From JBGPTK01 sp963797765 (GTDB lineage Bacteria; Acidobacteriota; Terriglobia; Acidiferrales; UBA7541), in assembly GCA_963797765.1 (NCBI GenBank), contig CAWCQU010000002.1, positions 372,001-436,000 of the forward strand: a DNA stretch of 64,000 nucleotides. The letters are read 5' to 3'. This document shows, piece after piece, positions 45,400 through 55,157 of this stretch. Position numbers and translations under genes: made by a program. The notes beneath the pieces are model-generated. The model saw nothing but the letters and a program-made list of their open reading frames with translations. It was not told where the DNA came from and ran no database searches. How positions within the stretch are numbered: the first letter of the stretch is position 1; every line of letters begins with the position of its first letter.

Positions 45400-47934
45400 T
45401 CATCGTTTGGGAACTCCACGCGAGGAAGTTGCGGGAACTGGGGCCGGCCAGCCGCCGGTCCTGCTGGCGACAGAACCGGGCTGAGATTGTGGAACGATCA
45501 TCTCCATAGACCAGATTGCGCCGGGACGCATATACATGGACGCGCGATAATTTCCTGTGATGTCCCACGCTTCAGGGGTGCGGAACCAATACCCTTTGGT
45601 TTCGTAGGTGACGTGGTAAAGCCCCCAAGCTGTCTGGTAGGCCTCTTTGGTCATTCCTTCGCCCAGCATTAGCGAAGCCACGCTGAACGTGGTTCCTATC
45701 CAAACTTCCTGAACTTGTTCGTTGGACTTGAGTACCGTTCCATTGGGAGCCATGCCGTTGACGGCGCCCATCTCTCCGTTCGCAAATTTCATCACGTTGA
45801 ACGCGAAAATTTTTTCCAATGCTTTCTGCTGCATCTCTCGCGGGACCAGATCGCCCAATCCAGTCATGTCGGCATACCATTGGCCCGCAAGCTGATCGGC
45901 CTGTATGTTGTCTTTGTATTCGCTGCCCGTGTCATACCTGAAATACTCGCCATTCCAGAGCTTGCTGACGTAGCTGGACTGCGCTTTCGTAAACATATCG
46001 CGGTAGCGTGTTGCCGCGGCGGGATCGCCGAGTTGCTTGGCCATTTCTTCGGAGGCGCGCAGCGCCGCGAGCCACAGGCCGCCGGAATACGCGCTCTCGC
46101 CACGGACCACCCATTCGTCATAGGTTTGATCGGGAAAACCATCTCCTTCCGGAGTCCCGCTGCCATGATCGAATTGCTTTAGATACTCGATCGCCTCCTG
46201 CACTGCTGGCCAGGAGTAGCGCAGAAAGGTTGTGTCCTTGCTGCCGGTGAGCACGTAGTCGCGATAGACCATCAGGACAAATTTCGAATTCAGGTCCTTC
46301 CAGCCGTTGGTATCCTGCCAGCTGAATTGATTCGATTTCAAAAACGGATCTTCCTGGGGCACTCCCAGATCGTGAGGCACCGCGCCCTTTTTCTTGCGCA
46401 TGCGGAAGGCGTCAGCGTGAATTTGTTGCGACTTCCAGTCCCATAAGAGCGTTTCCGATTGCTCCCTCGGCACCATGTCCGCAAACTGCCGCATCACCTG
46501 TTTATCAATCTCCGGCCAGAATTTGATCAGCGGCATGGAGCCGTAAAAGCTGACATCGAGCGTGGCGTAAAACGGATAGTCCAGGCATTCCATGAACGAG
46601 AAAGTGGGCGGCACTTTGGAATCGGAACTAACCTCGCGTCCCCAGAATGACCCGCCGTCCGCGATATCGTACAACTCGTTGAACAGAGCGCCGCGATACC
46701 AAAGCGGCTTACTTTCATCGTCCACGAAGGGAGCCTGCCAGGCGGATATTTGACCGCTCCACTGCGCCGAATTCAACAAGCCGTCGCGAGCAATTGTCAA
46801 AGCGCTCTGGCCGCTTGTCCCGTAAAAATCCGTGTAACGGCGATACCATTTGCGGCCCGAGCCGAATTGCACCACGGGCATATCCCAGGAAATTACCATG
46901 GGCACGACGCGTTTTTCTCCGGGTTGGAGCGTGAAGCGAACGACGATTCCGCCCGCGAGCGGCTCGCCGCTGCTGACCCACGACATTTCTTTGTTGGAAA
47001 GCCTGCCTTCCTTCGCGAAGGGCGCCCACACTTCATGGCCGTCCCGGTCGGCTCGAAAAGAAGTCTGGTAACTAACCTCCACGCCGGGCGATTCCAGGGT
47101 CGCGATCGCCATCTGGCCATCCCACCCATCCGGAACACCCTCGCCACGGTGACGATTGAATTGGATTCCCTTCACGGTACCGGCCGCCCCTGCAGGTTCG
47201 CTTACGAACGTGTTGTAGTTTCCTTCGTTTCTCGCGTCTACGAAGTCGCGTGAGAAGGAACGAAACCATCCCAGCATGTTGGTCCACGAAAGCAAAATCG
47301 AAACGGTGACGGCACGCTTGGTTGGATTTTCGGCGTGCCAACGATAGACGGCGACGGGGTAGCTGGTTTCCTTGTAATTGCCGGGAAGGATTGGAGAAAA
47401 TTGCTCGAGGGTGACGTGCGCGGGAAATTTCTCCCAGCGGTAGTCGTACCAGGATTTGGGATACAACGCGTAATAATCGCCGGCGCCGACGGGATAATCC
47501 CAGGACCAACTGCTCAACATTCCATTCGACGGATGATCGGTGAACAAGACTCGCGCGGTTCCTTCGGAATCGCCTTCCGACTGCTGAAACATGGCAAATT
47601 GATTTGCATAAACTGTCTCGTATTTATGCGCGCCGGCTTTTATGTGCCAGCGCGCGAAATCACCGCGATACGTGCGGGAAAAAGTTCCCGCGCCGAAACC
47701 ACCCACGGGCGCTCCCTGCCAAAATCCATCATCAATGTGGAAGCTTGGGAGCGTTGTTTTTTTGGTTCCGGGGTTCTCAAGCGGCAAACCAATGGGGCGC
47801 TTCCAGGCGGCTTTGGGGATTTCGTCGCCACCACGCGCAACCGGAACCAGGACCAGCAGCAAGGCGAGAAATAAGACCGTTCTTTGACACCCGCGCTTAT
47901 CCACTGGGCCTCCGGTATGCAAATGTTCTTGCAT
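45400..47934 (-). CDS. GH116-family glycoside hydrolase (glucosylceramidase/beta-glucosidase-like), exported
   Basis: 844 residues. A signal peptide (TVLFLALLLVLVPVARG) is followed by the N-terminal beta-sandwich domain: GLPLENPGTKKTTLPSFHID, GGFGAGTFSRTYRGDFARW and YPVAVYRWHAENPTKRAVTV. A C-terminal catalytic (alpha/alpha)6 domain carries a likely nucleophile Glu in FMECLDYPFYATLDVSFYGS and an acid/base Asp in PDQTYDEWVV, corresponding to GBA2-type enzymes. It removes beta-linked glucose or xylose from glycosides. A GTG at 47904, preceded by GGAGG, is an alternative start. It is co-directional with SGNH and GH27 genes in the carbohydrate-use locus. Confidence 0.92.
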   Translation of the reverse strand: MQEHLHTGGPVDKRGCQRTVLFLALLLVLVPVARGGDEIPKAAWKRPIGLPLENPGTKKTTLPSFHIDDGFWQGAPVGGFGAGTFSRTYRGDFARWHIKAGAHKYETVYANQFAMFQQSEGDSEGTARVLFTDHPSNGMLSSWSWDYPVGAGDYYALYPKSWYDYRWEKFPAHVTLEQFSPILPGNYKETSYPVAVYRWHAENPTKRAVTVSILLSWTNMLGWFRSFSRDFVDARNEGNYNTFVSEPAGAAGTVKGIQFNRHRGEGVPDGWDGQMAIATLESPGVEVSYQTSFRADRDGHEVWAPFAKEGRLSNKEMSWVSSGEPLAGGIVVRFTLQPGEKRVVPMVISWDMPVVQFGSGRKWYRRYTDFYGTSGQSALTIARDGLLNSAQWSGQISAWQAPFVDDESKPLWYRGALFNELYDIADGGSFWGREVSSDSKVPPTFSFMECLDYPFYATLDVSFYGSMPLIKFWPEIDKQVMRQFADMVPREQSETLLWDWKSQQIHADAFRMRKKKGAVPHDLGVPQEDPFLKSNQFSWQDTNGWKDLNSKFVLMVYRDYVLTGSKDTTFLRYSWPAVQEAIEYLKQFDHGSGTPEGDGFPDQTYDEWVVRGESAYSGGLWLAALRASEEMAKQLGDPAAATRYRDMFTKAQSSYVSKLWNGEYFRYDTGSEYKDNIQADQLAGQWYADMTGLGDLVPREMQQKALEKIFAFNVMKFANGEMGAVNGMAPNGTVLKSNEQVQEVWIGTTFSVASLMLGEGMTKEAYQTAWGLYHVTYETKGYWFRTPEAWDITGNYRASMYMRPGAIWSMEMIVPQSQPGSVASRTGGWPAPVPATSSRGVPKR

Positions 47935-48174
47935 ATTGTGAAACTCGCGACACCGCCAACGAAGCGCTTAAGATGGTACAGAAAATCGTTATTCTAGTAA
48001 ATAATTAAACGCATCCAAATTTCGAATACGCCTCGGTTTGTCCCTAAAGATTACCGTTCAGCGCCGCAGACAGGCCAGCCGGGCGCCCGTTGTTCGCTAC
48101 TGGCACATTCGCCTTCAAATCCATGGAAGGGCTGATCGAGGATGAATTCCGAAGCAGCGGCGCGAATCGGCGGA

Positions 48175-49494
48175 CTAGGGGAACAGTGCCAAATCGATTG
48201 CATTTGCCATCGCCTCGTGTCCCGCCGGGCCAGGGTGCAGGTGGTCGCCGCTATCGTATTGGGGGGCAAGCCGGGCCGGATTCGCCGGATCAGCGAGCGC
48301 GCCGTCAAAATCGATCACACCGTCGAACGCTCCCGCGGTCTTGATCCAATTGTTGGCGGCGACACGCTTCGCGTCGCCCTCAGCCGTCCAACCGCCGAAG
48401 CCTTGATAGGGCATGATGGTGGCCCCGATGATTCTCAGGCCGCGGGCGTGCGCCTGGGCTATGGCCTGCTTGTAGCCGGCGATCAACTCATCCGCTGTGA
48501 TTGGGATTCGACTGAGGCAAGGAACGTACTCCGGCGGAATGGCAGCGGTAGGCGTATCGGGTTGACCGATATCGTTGGTGCCCTCGAACAGGATCACCGT
48601 GCGTACACCGGATTGGGCGAACACGTCGCGATCGATTCGAGCGAGCGCGTTGATCCCGAAGCAGGGCGAACTGCTGAGCACACGGTTGCCGCCGATACCC
48701 GCGTTCAGAACGGACATCACTCCGCCCGTTTTGCGCGCGAGCATGCGTCTGGCGAGGAAGTCCGTCCATCGGCCGTACGTGTCGATCTTGGAGGAAGAAC
48801 CATCCGTGATGGAATCGCCGAGGGCGACGATTGCGCCCGTCACTTCCTTTGCGGCCAGAACGTCCACGGCAGCAATGAAATACCAGGAATGCACTGTTTC
48901 CGTGAATGCGCTGGCGGCCTCCTCGGCGGCAAAGTTTCCGGGTCCGGAAACGTAATTCGCTTGGAATGCGGAGGCGTGCGAGGTAGCTGGGCCCGTTGGA
49001 CCACTTGTGAATAGGCTGATCTCGAGGTTCTTCTGCGGACCGACGGAGAACAACACCGGATCGCTGATGGCTTCGGCGCCTTCGGGAATGGTGACCGATT
49101 TCGCTCCACCAAACGTAATCGCGTGATTCAACCCGGAGATCAGGCTTGCTCCATTTTCTTGAAGCCCGGCATATACGGATTCGAATGTAATCGCCTTTGT
49201 GCCAAATGCGTTTGACAGCCGAATTCGAATCGAACCGCCGCCGATGGTAGTGTGCACGATGTTTCGAATCGTTTGATTATTGAACTCGGTGGGAGCATGA
49301 GAGGAGTTATAGCGCACCAGGGCATTGGGATTCGCGAGACTGGAGTTCGCGGTGCTCCAGGTGGCCACCCATCGTTCACTGTTCGTGGCGGCGATAGCAA
49401 AGGCGCAAATCAAGAATGAGGCAACCGCAACAGCCACAACCCACAAACTTTGGCAGGGGAACTTCCGGCCGCGGCCTGCGGCGGTTCGGATCAT
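48175..49494 (-). CDS. secreted SGNH/GDSL hydrolase (carbohydrate esterase-like)
   Basis: 439 residues. An N-terminal signal (VVAVAVASFLICAFAIAA) is followed by an extra beta-rich domain. A SGNH domain follows with block I VIALGDSITDG, block II AGIGGNRVL, block III EGTNDIG and block V SGDHLHPGPAGH, all catalytic residues present. The arrangement fits plant-polysaccharide acetyl-esterases, though the substrate is not certain. Its ATG overlaps the GH27 stop (ATGA), so both are translated from one transcript. Confidence 0.92.
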   Translation of the reverse strand: MIRTAAGRGRKFPCQSLWVVAVAVASFLICAFAIAATNSERWVATWSTANSSLANPNALVRYNSSHAPTEFNNQTIRNIVHTTIGGGSIRIRLSNAFGTKAITFESVYAGLQENGASLISGLNHAITFGGAKSVTIPEGAEAISDPVLFSVGPQKNLEISLFTSGPTGPATSHASAFQANYVSGPGNFAAEEAASAFTETVHSWYFIAAVDVLAAKEVTGAIVALGDSITDGSSSKIDTYGRWTDFLARRMLARKTGGVMSVLNAGIGGNRVLSSSPCFGINALARIDRDVFAQSGVRTVILFEGTNDIGQPDTPTAAIPPEYVPCLSRIPITADELIAGYKQAIAQAHARGLRIIGATIMPYQGFGGWTAEGDAKRVAANNWIKTAGAFDGVIDFDGALADPANPARLAPQYDSGDHLHPGPAGHEAMANAIDLALFP

Positions 49495-50675
49495 GGCATC
49501 ACCTTTAGCATCATCACGCCGTGCGTCGGCACTTTGGCGCTGTAACTTCCGTTAAACTTTTCGAGATCTTTCTTCTCCCATAAATCCCGCACGCTCGCCG
49601 AAAGATGAGAAGGATAGCCCAAGGCTGCCCATGAAACTGAAATTTCCGTTTCCGACGATCCGCGATTGAACAGAATTACGGTGCGGCTTCCGTCGTACAT
49701 TTGTTTCGCCCACACTTCCGAGTCTCCATTCTTGAATATGCGCCGGCCTTGAATCCCCAGCGAATCCTGATCGACGGCGATCACTTCCTTGTTGGTGAGA
49801 ATTTCTTTGATTTCCGGTGGCATATTTTTCAAGTCGTTGCCGGCGATCAGCGGGGCCGCCAGCAGGCACCAGAAACTGAAATGAGCGCGATACTCAGCGG
49901 TGGTCATCCCTCCATTGCCCACTTCGAGCATATCGGGATCATTCCAGTGGCCAGGTCCGGCATAGGATTCCAGGCCGTCCTGCAGATCGAGAATTTTTAC
50001 CCAGCCCATGGACCATTCTTTCTTGCAGTCCCAGCAATCGGCGATGTCTCCGGTGGTGCGCCAAAGATTGCCCACATCTCCGGCCCACAGCCAGGGCTTG
50101 CTGGTTCCCCACTCGCATAGACTGAAAACGATCGGGCGGCCGGAGGCTTTCAGAGCGTCCGCCATCGTGGTGTATGCAGCTTCCGCATTTTCTTTTCCGA
50201 CGTTGCACCAGTCGTATTTCAGGTAATCAACTTCCCAGGAGGCGTACGTCAGTGCGTCCTGATATTCATGGCCGCGGCTGCCGGGGCGGCCGGCGCAGGT
50301 CTTCGTCCCGGCATCCGAATAAATTCCGAATTTCAATCCGCGGCTATGCACGTAATCGGCCAGAGCACGAATTCCCGACGGAAATCGCTGCGCATCGGCC
50401 ACGATATTTCCATTACTGTCGCGGCTCACTTGCCAGCAATCGTCAATCACCACGTACTGGTAGCCTGCGTCCTTCATGCCACTGCTCGCCATCGCATCGG
50501 CCGCGGATTTCACCAGGTCTTCGCTCACGTTGCAGGCAAAGCGATTCCAACTGTTCCATCCCATGGGCGGCGTAAGCGCCAGGCCGTTATCGGAGGCTCT
50601 GGCGGCAGGAAGAATTAGAGTTCCTAGTAGGAGAATCAAAGACAGACAACCCATTCGCTGAATCATTCCAGGCAT
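49491..50675 (-). CDS. alpha-galactosidase, glycoside hydrolase family 27
   Basis: 394 residues from the ATG at 50675 with AGAGGAAAT ahead; a longer frame opens at 50735. After the signal peptide (CLSLILLLGTLILPAARA), the TIM barrel shows TPPMGWNSWNRFACNVSE, YVVIDDCWQV, the nucleophile region YLKYDWCN and the acid/base region HWNDPDMLEVGNGG. A short C-terminal beta domain follows. It removes terminal alpha-galactose from galactomannans or raffinose-type sugars, probably in the periplasm. It forms an operon with the SGNH hydrolase downstream. Confidence 0.95.
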   Translation of the reverse strand: MPGMIQRMGCLSLILLLGTLILPAARASDNGLALTPPMGWNSWNRFACNVSEDLVKSAADAMASSGMKDAGYQYVVIDDCWQVSRDSNGNIVADAQRFPSGIRALADYVHSRGLKFGIYSDAGTKTCAGRPGSRGHEYQDALTYASWEVDYLKYDWCNVGKENAEAAYTTMADALKASGRPIVFSLCEWGTSKPWLWAGDVGNLWRTTGDIADCWDCKKEWSMGWVKILDLQDGLESYAGPGHWNDPDMLEVGNGGMTTAEYRAHFSFWCLLAAPLIAGNDLKNMPPEIKEILTNKEVIAVDQDSLGIQGRRIFKNGDSEVWAKQMYDGSRTVILFNRGSSETEISVSWAALGYPSHLSASVRDLWEKKDLEKFNGSYSAKVPTHGVMMLKVMP

Positions 50676-50840
50676 CGTGATTTCCTCTTGAACAATCTTC
50701 TGGGTTCTCGGTACTCTTAGTTCGTTATTCCTCACTTCGTTCGGAATGACTGCGACCGGAAGCCGCTCCTCGAGGGGAGGCTAATTCTCAGGGCGAGTTA
50801 CCTTTCGACGGGCGCCGGTTTGTTCAGCCCGATAATTTCC

Positions 50841-52640
50841 TCAGGGCCGCCTCATCGGGACGGGGCGGATCCGTTCCGCCGGAACAATTCCCTGTCCTTC
50901 GAGCACCGAATAAAATTGGTCTGCCGCCAGATCCTTTAACGTTTCGGTTGCTCCAGACGGCCAGCGAATCTCCACGCTATCGATTGTTTTCGCGGAGCCC
51001 AGGCCAAAATGCAATCGCAAATCATTTTGAGAAAGATAGCTTCCGCCGCTATGAATTTCATCCGTCTGGGTGATTCCGCCGGCGACGATTTTGATCCGCG
51101 CATTCAGCGCCAGCCGGTTGCTTTTTGTTCCGGCAAGCTCAAAGCTCACCCAGTGGCGGCCGGGAATTCCGTGGTTTCTCAAGATCATCGGACTGCCATC
51201 CAGATCAGAAATCACCACATCCATTTTTCCGTCATTGAACAGGTCGCCGACCGCGAGGCCGCGCGACACGTGTTTCTCTTTTAGCGCCGGCCCGGCCTGG
51301 TCGCTGGCATCGCAAAAAGTTCCGTCTTTTTGATTCAGGTGCAGCAATTTGGGCTGGCGATAACCGCCGCCAGAAGGCAGCGTATCCACCTGCGGATAGA
51401 CGTGGCCGCTTACTGTGATCAGGTCCAGCCAGCCGTCGTCATCCAAATCAACAAACGCGGTGCCCCACTTCACCCACGGCAGAGAGGGCAGCGCCACGCC
51501 CGCGGCATAGGAAACTTCGGTGAAATTCCAATTGCCGTCATTGCGATAGAGAAGATCATTCTCATCCGAAAAATTGGTGACGTACAACGAAGGCCGCCCA
51601 GTGTGCAGATAATCGCCCACGGCAATTCCCATCGACGCTTGCTCCGATCCGTCTTCGCTTACCGCCGTGCCGGATTCCAGGCCGATATCCTTGAATTTTC
51701 CGTTGCCTTCATTTTTGTAAAGGAATTTCGGAGTGGAATCGTTGGCAATGTAGATATCCGGCCGCCCGGAATTATTGAAATCCGCCCAGATCACTCCCAT
51801 GCCGTAATAACCGTTGGGGTCGCTCACTCCCGCGCTTTTCGAAACATCGGAAAATGTTCCGTCGCCGTTATTGTGGAACAGAGAATCGCCCGCGCCTTTC
51901 AATCCACGCGGCCCGCATTGCACATCGATTCCGCGATACTTGCAATTGGGCGAGCTGCCGAAGCGTGGCAGGTCGTTCAAATGAAAATCGACGTAGTTTG
52001 CGACCATCAAATCCACGAAGCCATCGCCATCGTAATCGCCGAACGCCGCGCCCGTGGACCAGCGCCCGTCCGCGACGCCTGCTTTCGCGGTCACATCGGT
52101 AAACGTGCCGTCGCCATCATTGTGATAGAGAACATTTCCACCCAGGCAGGTGACGTAGAGATCGGGCCAGCCGTCGTTGTCATAATCGCCCACCGTTCCA
52201 CCCATGGCGAAGCAGGGCGAGGCCAGGCCGGCTTTTTCGGTGACGTCGGTAAACGTGCCGTCGTGATTATTGTGATAGAGCGCGCCGCGTGCCTTTTGCC
52301 CTTTTACCGCCATTTCAACAGTCGGAGCATTTGTGAAATAAATATCCAGCCAGCCGTCTCGATCGTAGTCGAATAAAATTACTCCTCCGCTCATCGATTC
52401 CACGATGTATTTCTTCGCCGGGTCGGCTGTGTGCCGGAACGTGATTCCGGTCTTCGCCGTAATGTCCTCGAGCTGCGGAACCGGACGGCCGCTGCATTTT
52501 GTGGACTTCGCTCCCGGGGGCGGCGGAGACGGCGCCGGATGCCCACCCTGCGCATGTGCCAAGCCTGCAGCGAGAAACAGAAGCGCCAACGGCTTCGCAA
52601 TTTTTATCCCAACTCTTGTGCTCAATGAGATTCCGTTCAC
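50841..52640 (-). CDS. ASPIC/UnbV and FG-GAP/VCBS repeat protein (CRTAC1-like)
   Basis: 599 residues with signal peptide (PLALLFLAAGLAHA). Repeated VCBS/FG-GAP blades follow, each with a calcium-loop-like DYDxDGWxDIY pattern: DYDRDGWLDIYFTNA, DYDNDGWPDLYVTCL and DYDGDGFVDLMVANY. The C-terminal ASPIC/UnbV module includes SVEIRWPSGATETLKDLAAD. It probably forms an extracellular or periplasmic beta-propeller in surface binding or uptake. These proteins often sit next to TPR and TonB-receptor genes in Acidobacteriota. It starts 8 bp after the TPR gene's stop and is very likely co-transcribed with it. Confidence 0.93.
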   Translation of the reverse strand: MNGISLSTRVGIKIAKPLALLFLAAGLAHAQGGHPAPSPPPPGAKSTKCSGRPVPQLEDITAKTGITFRHTADPAKKYIVESMSGGVILFDYDRDGWLDIYFTNAPTVEMAVKGQKARGALYHNNHDGTFTDVTEKAGLASPCFAMGGTVGDYDNDGWPDLYVTCLGGNVLYHNDGDGTFTDVTAKAGVADGRWSTGAAFGDYDGDGFVDLMVANYVDFHLNDLPRFGSSPNCKYRGIDVQCGPRGLKGAGDSLFHNNGDGTFSDVSKSAGVSDPNGYYGMGVIWADFNNSGRPDIYIANDSTPKFLYKNEGNGKFKDIGLESGTAVSEDGSEQASMGIAVGDYLHTGRPSLYVTNFSDENDLLYRNDGNWNFTEVSYAAGVALPSLPWVKWGTAFVDLDDDGWLDLITVSGHVYPQVDTLPSGGGYRQPKLLHLNQKDGTFCDASDQAGPALKEKHVSRGLAVGDLFNDGKMDVVISDLDGSPMILRNHGIPGRHWVSFELAGTKSNRLALNARIKIVAGGITQTDEIHSGGSYLSQNDLRLHFGLGSAKTIDSVEIRWPSGATETLKDLAADQFYSVLEGQGIVPAERIRPVPMRRP

Positions 52641-52647
52641 CGGAATT

Positions 52648-55059
52648 TTATGGATTTTGCGCCGCTTGCGGCGCCGCGCTTTCGCGCGATTTTGCTTTCA
52701 GTTGCTTGTAAATTTCGAGTTCGCGATCCGCATCGGCGATTCGCGAATCTTTGCGGTAGGCGGCCTGCAATTGATAGTGCACGTAGTCCGTTCCCGGGCT
52801 GGCGCGCGCCGCCAATTCGAGATGAGCGACCGCTTCTTTGACTTGTCCCCGGTCCAGAAGAATTTTCCCCAACTGATATTGGGCATTGGCATAATCGGGG
52901 TGCGCGGCTATTACCTGCTGGAACAAGCCGACCGCCTCGTCCACCTTCGATAGTTGCAGGTAGACGAAGCCGAGGTTGTATTTGGCATCAGGATCCGCAG
53001 GCGAAATCGCCAATTCCGCCTGAAATTCCGCCGCCGCCTCCGGCCAATGCTCCCAGCGAATAAAGGCCAAGCCGCTGTAGAAGTGGGCCTTCGGAAGTGA
53101 TGCATCCGTCCGCAAGGCTCTCTGCAGCACTCCGACGGCTTGTGCGTAATCGCCGATCTCCGTCCAAAGCTGTCCCACCAGCTCGAGCGTATCGCCCGGC
53201 AAGTTCCCTGTCTGGTATTGGTCCAGAACTCCTGTAGCCTGCTTCAATTCACCGGCACGCGCCAGCGAAGCAGACCAGGCGTAGCCCACGGCGGAATCCC
53301 GCATGCCGCGTTCGCCCAGCGGAGAGAAGGTCTTCGCCGCATCGGTATATTTATCCGTACCAAAATAAGCCATCCCCAGCATGGCACGGACGGGGAGGTC
53401 CGCCGGATTCTCCTGCAAAGCTTTCGAAAGGCCGCGGATCGCTTCGGTATAATTTCCGGCTCGGAAGGCGCTTTGCCCCAGATTTTTGGATAGTCCTTCG
53501 ATAGCGCTGTTCCAATGCTCCGCTTCCTGGTAATAGCCAAGCGCCTCGGTGAATTGGCCGCGAACGGCTTCCGAGGTAGCCAAATCGTTAAAACTCACTC
53601 CCAGAATCGTGCGCAAGCGATTTTCCTGCGAATCGGCTACGGAGCGCTGTTTTTCGGTGAGATCGGCGCGCGCGATCACCGACGCATCCACGCGCGCGAA
53701 TGGATCGGAACTGCCGGGAAGAAGAGGCGCCGCTTCATTTTCGTGCTGGGGATTCAGAGGCACCACTGCTGCCGCAGCGCCGGCACCGCCTGCCAACGCC
53801 GCGGAAGCCACACTTTGCTGGCTTTGCTCCATCGTTTTGTTCTGCAGTTCACGCGCTTTGGCAAGAAACGTTTCCGCTTCTTCGGCGCGGCCCGAGTTGG
53901 TCAAGATGCGACCCAAATCCACATAGGCTCTGCGAATCTGGTAGTTGGAACGCGATTCGTCTTGACCCGTAAGAATCACGGCTTTGCGCAGCATTTCTTC
54001 CGCGCGTTTCATATCGCCCTGCGCATAGGCATTCAAGCCCAGGTAGAGAAAAGGCTCCGGCCAATTCGGGTTCACTTCGGACGCGACGTTTAAATACTTT
54101 TCGGCCTCGGCGTATTGGCGCTCGCTTGATGCAATAAAACCCACCATGTAGTTGGCCAGAAAATCGTGAGGATAATATTCCACTTCCTTCAAGAGCTCGG
54201 CTTTGGCCTCCGGTGTGGGCTTCCATTCGTTCAGCGATAGCCGCGCGAGACCAAGAAAATAATGAGCGTGCGGCGTGCGGGGATCGAGCTGAATCGCGCG
54301 TTCGAGTTCGCGGATCGAATCCGGCATGTCTTCCGCGTCGCGATAAGCGCGGCCGAACAAAACGTGCAGTGAGCCGCTGTCGCCAGCCAGGCCGATCATT
54401 TGCTGGAACACAGCGGCGGCGCGTTGTTTATCCCCGGAGTCCTTCGTGGCCAGCAGACAGATACCGAGCGAATAAAGCGACTCGATATCAGGATGAATTC
54501 GAACGGCGCTCGCAAGCGCCTCCGCTGCCTTTGCGTATTCCTGCTTGCGCATCAACGCCCTGCCGCGAGCCAGGTAGCCCCTCGGATTGTGGGCATCGGC
54601 TGCGAGAGCCTTATCCGATTCGGCGATCGCGTCATCCAATCGCCCGGCTTGCAGTTCCGCGATAGCCAGATCGATGCGCGTATCCGGAAGATCCTCGAAA
54701 TCCAGGGAACGCCTGTACAATTCGATGGCTTGCGGATACGCCGATTCCAGCAAGCGCAATTGCCCCATTTCCCGCAGGGTCAAAGCAATCAAGCGTTGGT
54801 TGGCCAGGGCCACCTTTGCCGGATCACCAGACGCGCGAGCAGAAATTGCCGCTTCCATCCGTTTGGCGATTTCCGCTTCGGCCGGATTGGTGCGTTTGGC
54901 TTCAACTTTTGCAGCGGGACGTTGCGAAGCAGCAGACTGCGCAGACGCGGGACATACGTACATGGGAACCAAGCCAGAGACGAGGACCACAGCAGCGGCG
55001 AGACAGAGAAGATTTCGTTTATATCGGAAAACCGCCAACTTTACGGATTGGACTTTCAC
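52648..55059 (-). CDS. exported TPR-repeat protein
   Basis: 803 residues. An N-terminal hydrophobic segment (LLCLAAAVVLVSGLVPMYVC) serves as signal or anchor. Many TPR units follow, for example YPQAIELYRRSLDFEDLPDT, AQAVGVLQRALRTDASLPKA, EFQAELAISPADPDAKYNLG and YANAQYQLGKILLDRGQVKE. The units form a superhelical scaffold for protein contacts. It shares an operon with the ASPIC/UnbV gene just downstream and lies after the TonB receptor. A 17-bp stem terminator separates it from that receptor. A periplasmic adaptor role in glycan uptake is inferred. Confidence 0.9.
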   Translation of the reverse strand: MKVQSVKLAVFRYKRNLLCLAAAVVLVSGLVPMYVCPASAQSAASQRPAAKVEAKRTNPAEAEIAKRMEAAISARASGDPAKVALANQRLIALTLREMGQLRLLESAYPQAIELYRRSLDFEDLPDTRIDLAIAELQAGRLDDAIAESDKALAADAHNPRGYLARGRALMRKQEYAKAAEALASAVRIHPDIESLYSLGICLLATKDSGDKQRAAAVFQQMIGLAGDSGSLHVLFGRAYRDAEDMPDSIRELERAIQLDPRTPHAHYFLGLARLSLNEWKPTPEAKAELLKEVEYYPHDFLANYMVGFIASSERQYAEAEKYLNVASEVNPNWPEPFLYLGLNAYAQGDMKRAEEMLRKAVILTGQDESRSNYQIRRAYVDLGRILTNSGRAEEAETFLAKARELQNKTMEQSQQSVASAALAGGAGAAAAVVPLNPQHENEAAPLLPGSSDPFARVDASVIARADLTEKQRSVADSQENRLRTILGVSFNDLATSEAVRGQFTEALGYYQEAEHWNSAIEGLSKNLGQSAFRAGNYTEAIRGLSKALQENPADLPVRAMLGMAYFGTDKYTDAAKTFSPLGERGMRDSAVGYAWSASLARAGELKQATGVLDQYQTGNLPGDTLELVGQLWTEIGDYAQAVGVLQRALRTDASLPKAHFYSGLAFIRWEHWPEAAAEFQAELAISPADPDAKYNLGFVYLQLSKVDEAVGLFQQVIAAHPDYANAQYQLGKILLDRGQVKEAVAHLELAARASPGTDYVHYQLQAAYRKDSRIADADRELEIYKQLKAKSRESAAPQAAQNP

Positions 55060-55091
55060 CGGCTATGGGATCCCCGCGCACCACAAAGACT

Positions 55092-55127
55092 AAACGGCGG
55101 GGCTTGAATTTTCAAGCCCCGCCGTTT
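55092..55127 (-). terminator. strong terminator after the TonB-receptor gene
   Basis: A perfect 17-bp inverted repeat, AAACGGCGGGGCTTGAA and its complement, is separated by two T. It lies 31 bp beyond the receptor's stop and just ahead of the TPR gene. A and T tracts flank both sides, so it may work in both directions. Confidence 0.85.
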
Positions 55128-55157
55128 TTCATTCCAATTGTTTCCGTTCCGGTTCGC

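Noticed and set aside
48142..49014. 290-residue plus-strand frame
   Set aside because: It is antisense to the SGNH hydrolase, whose catalytic motifs are all intact on the minus strand.
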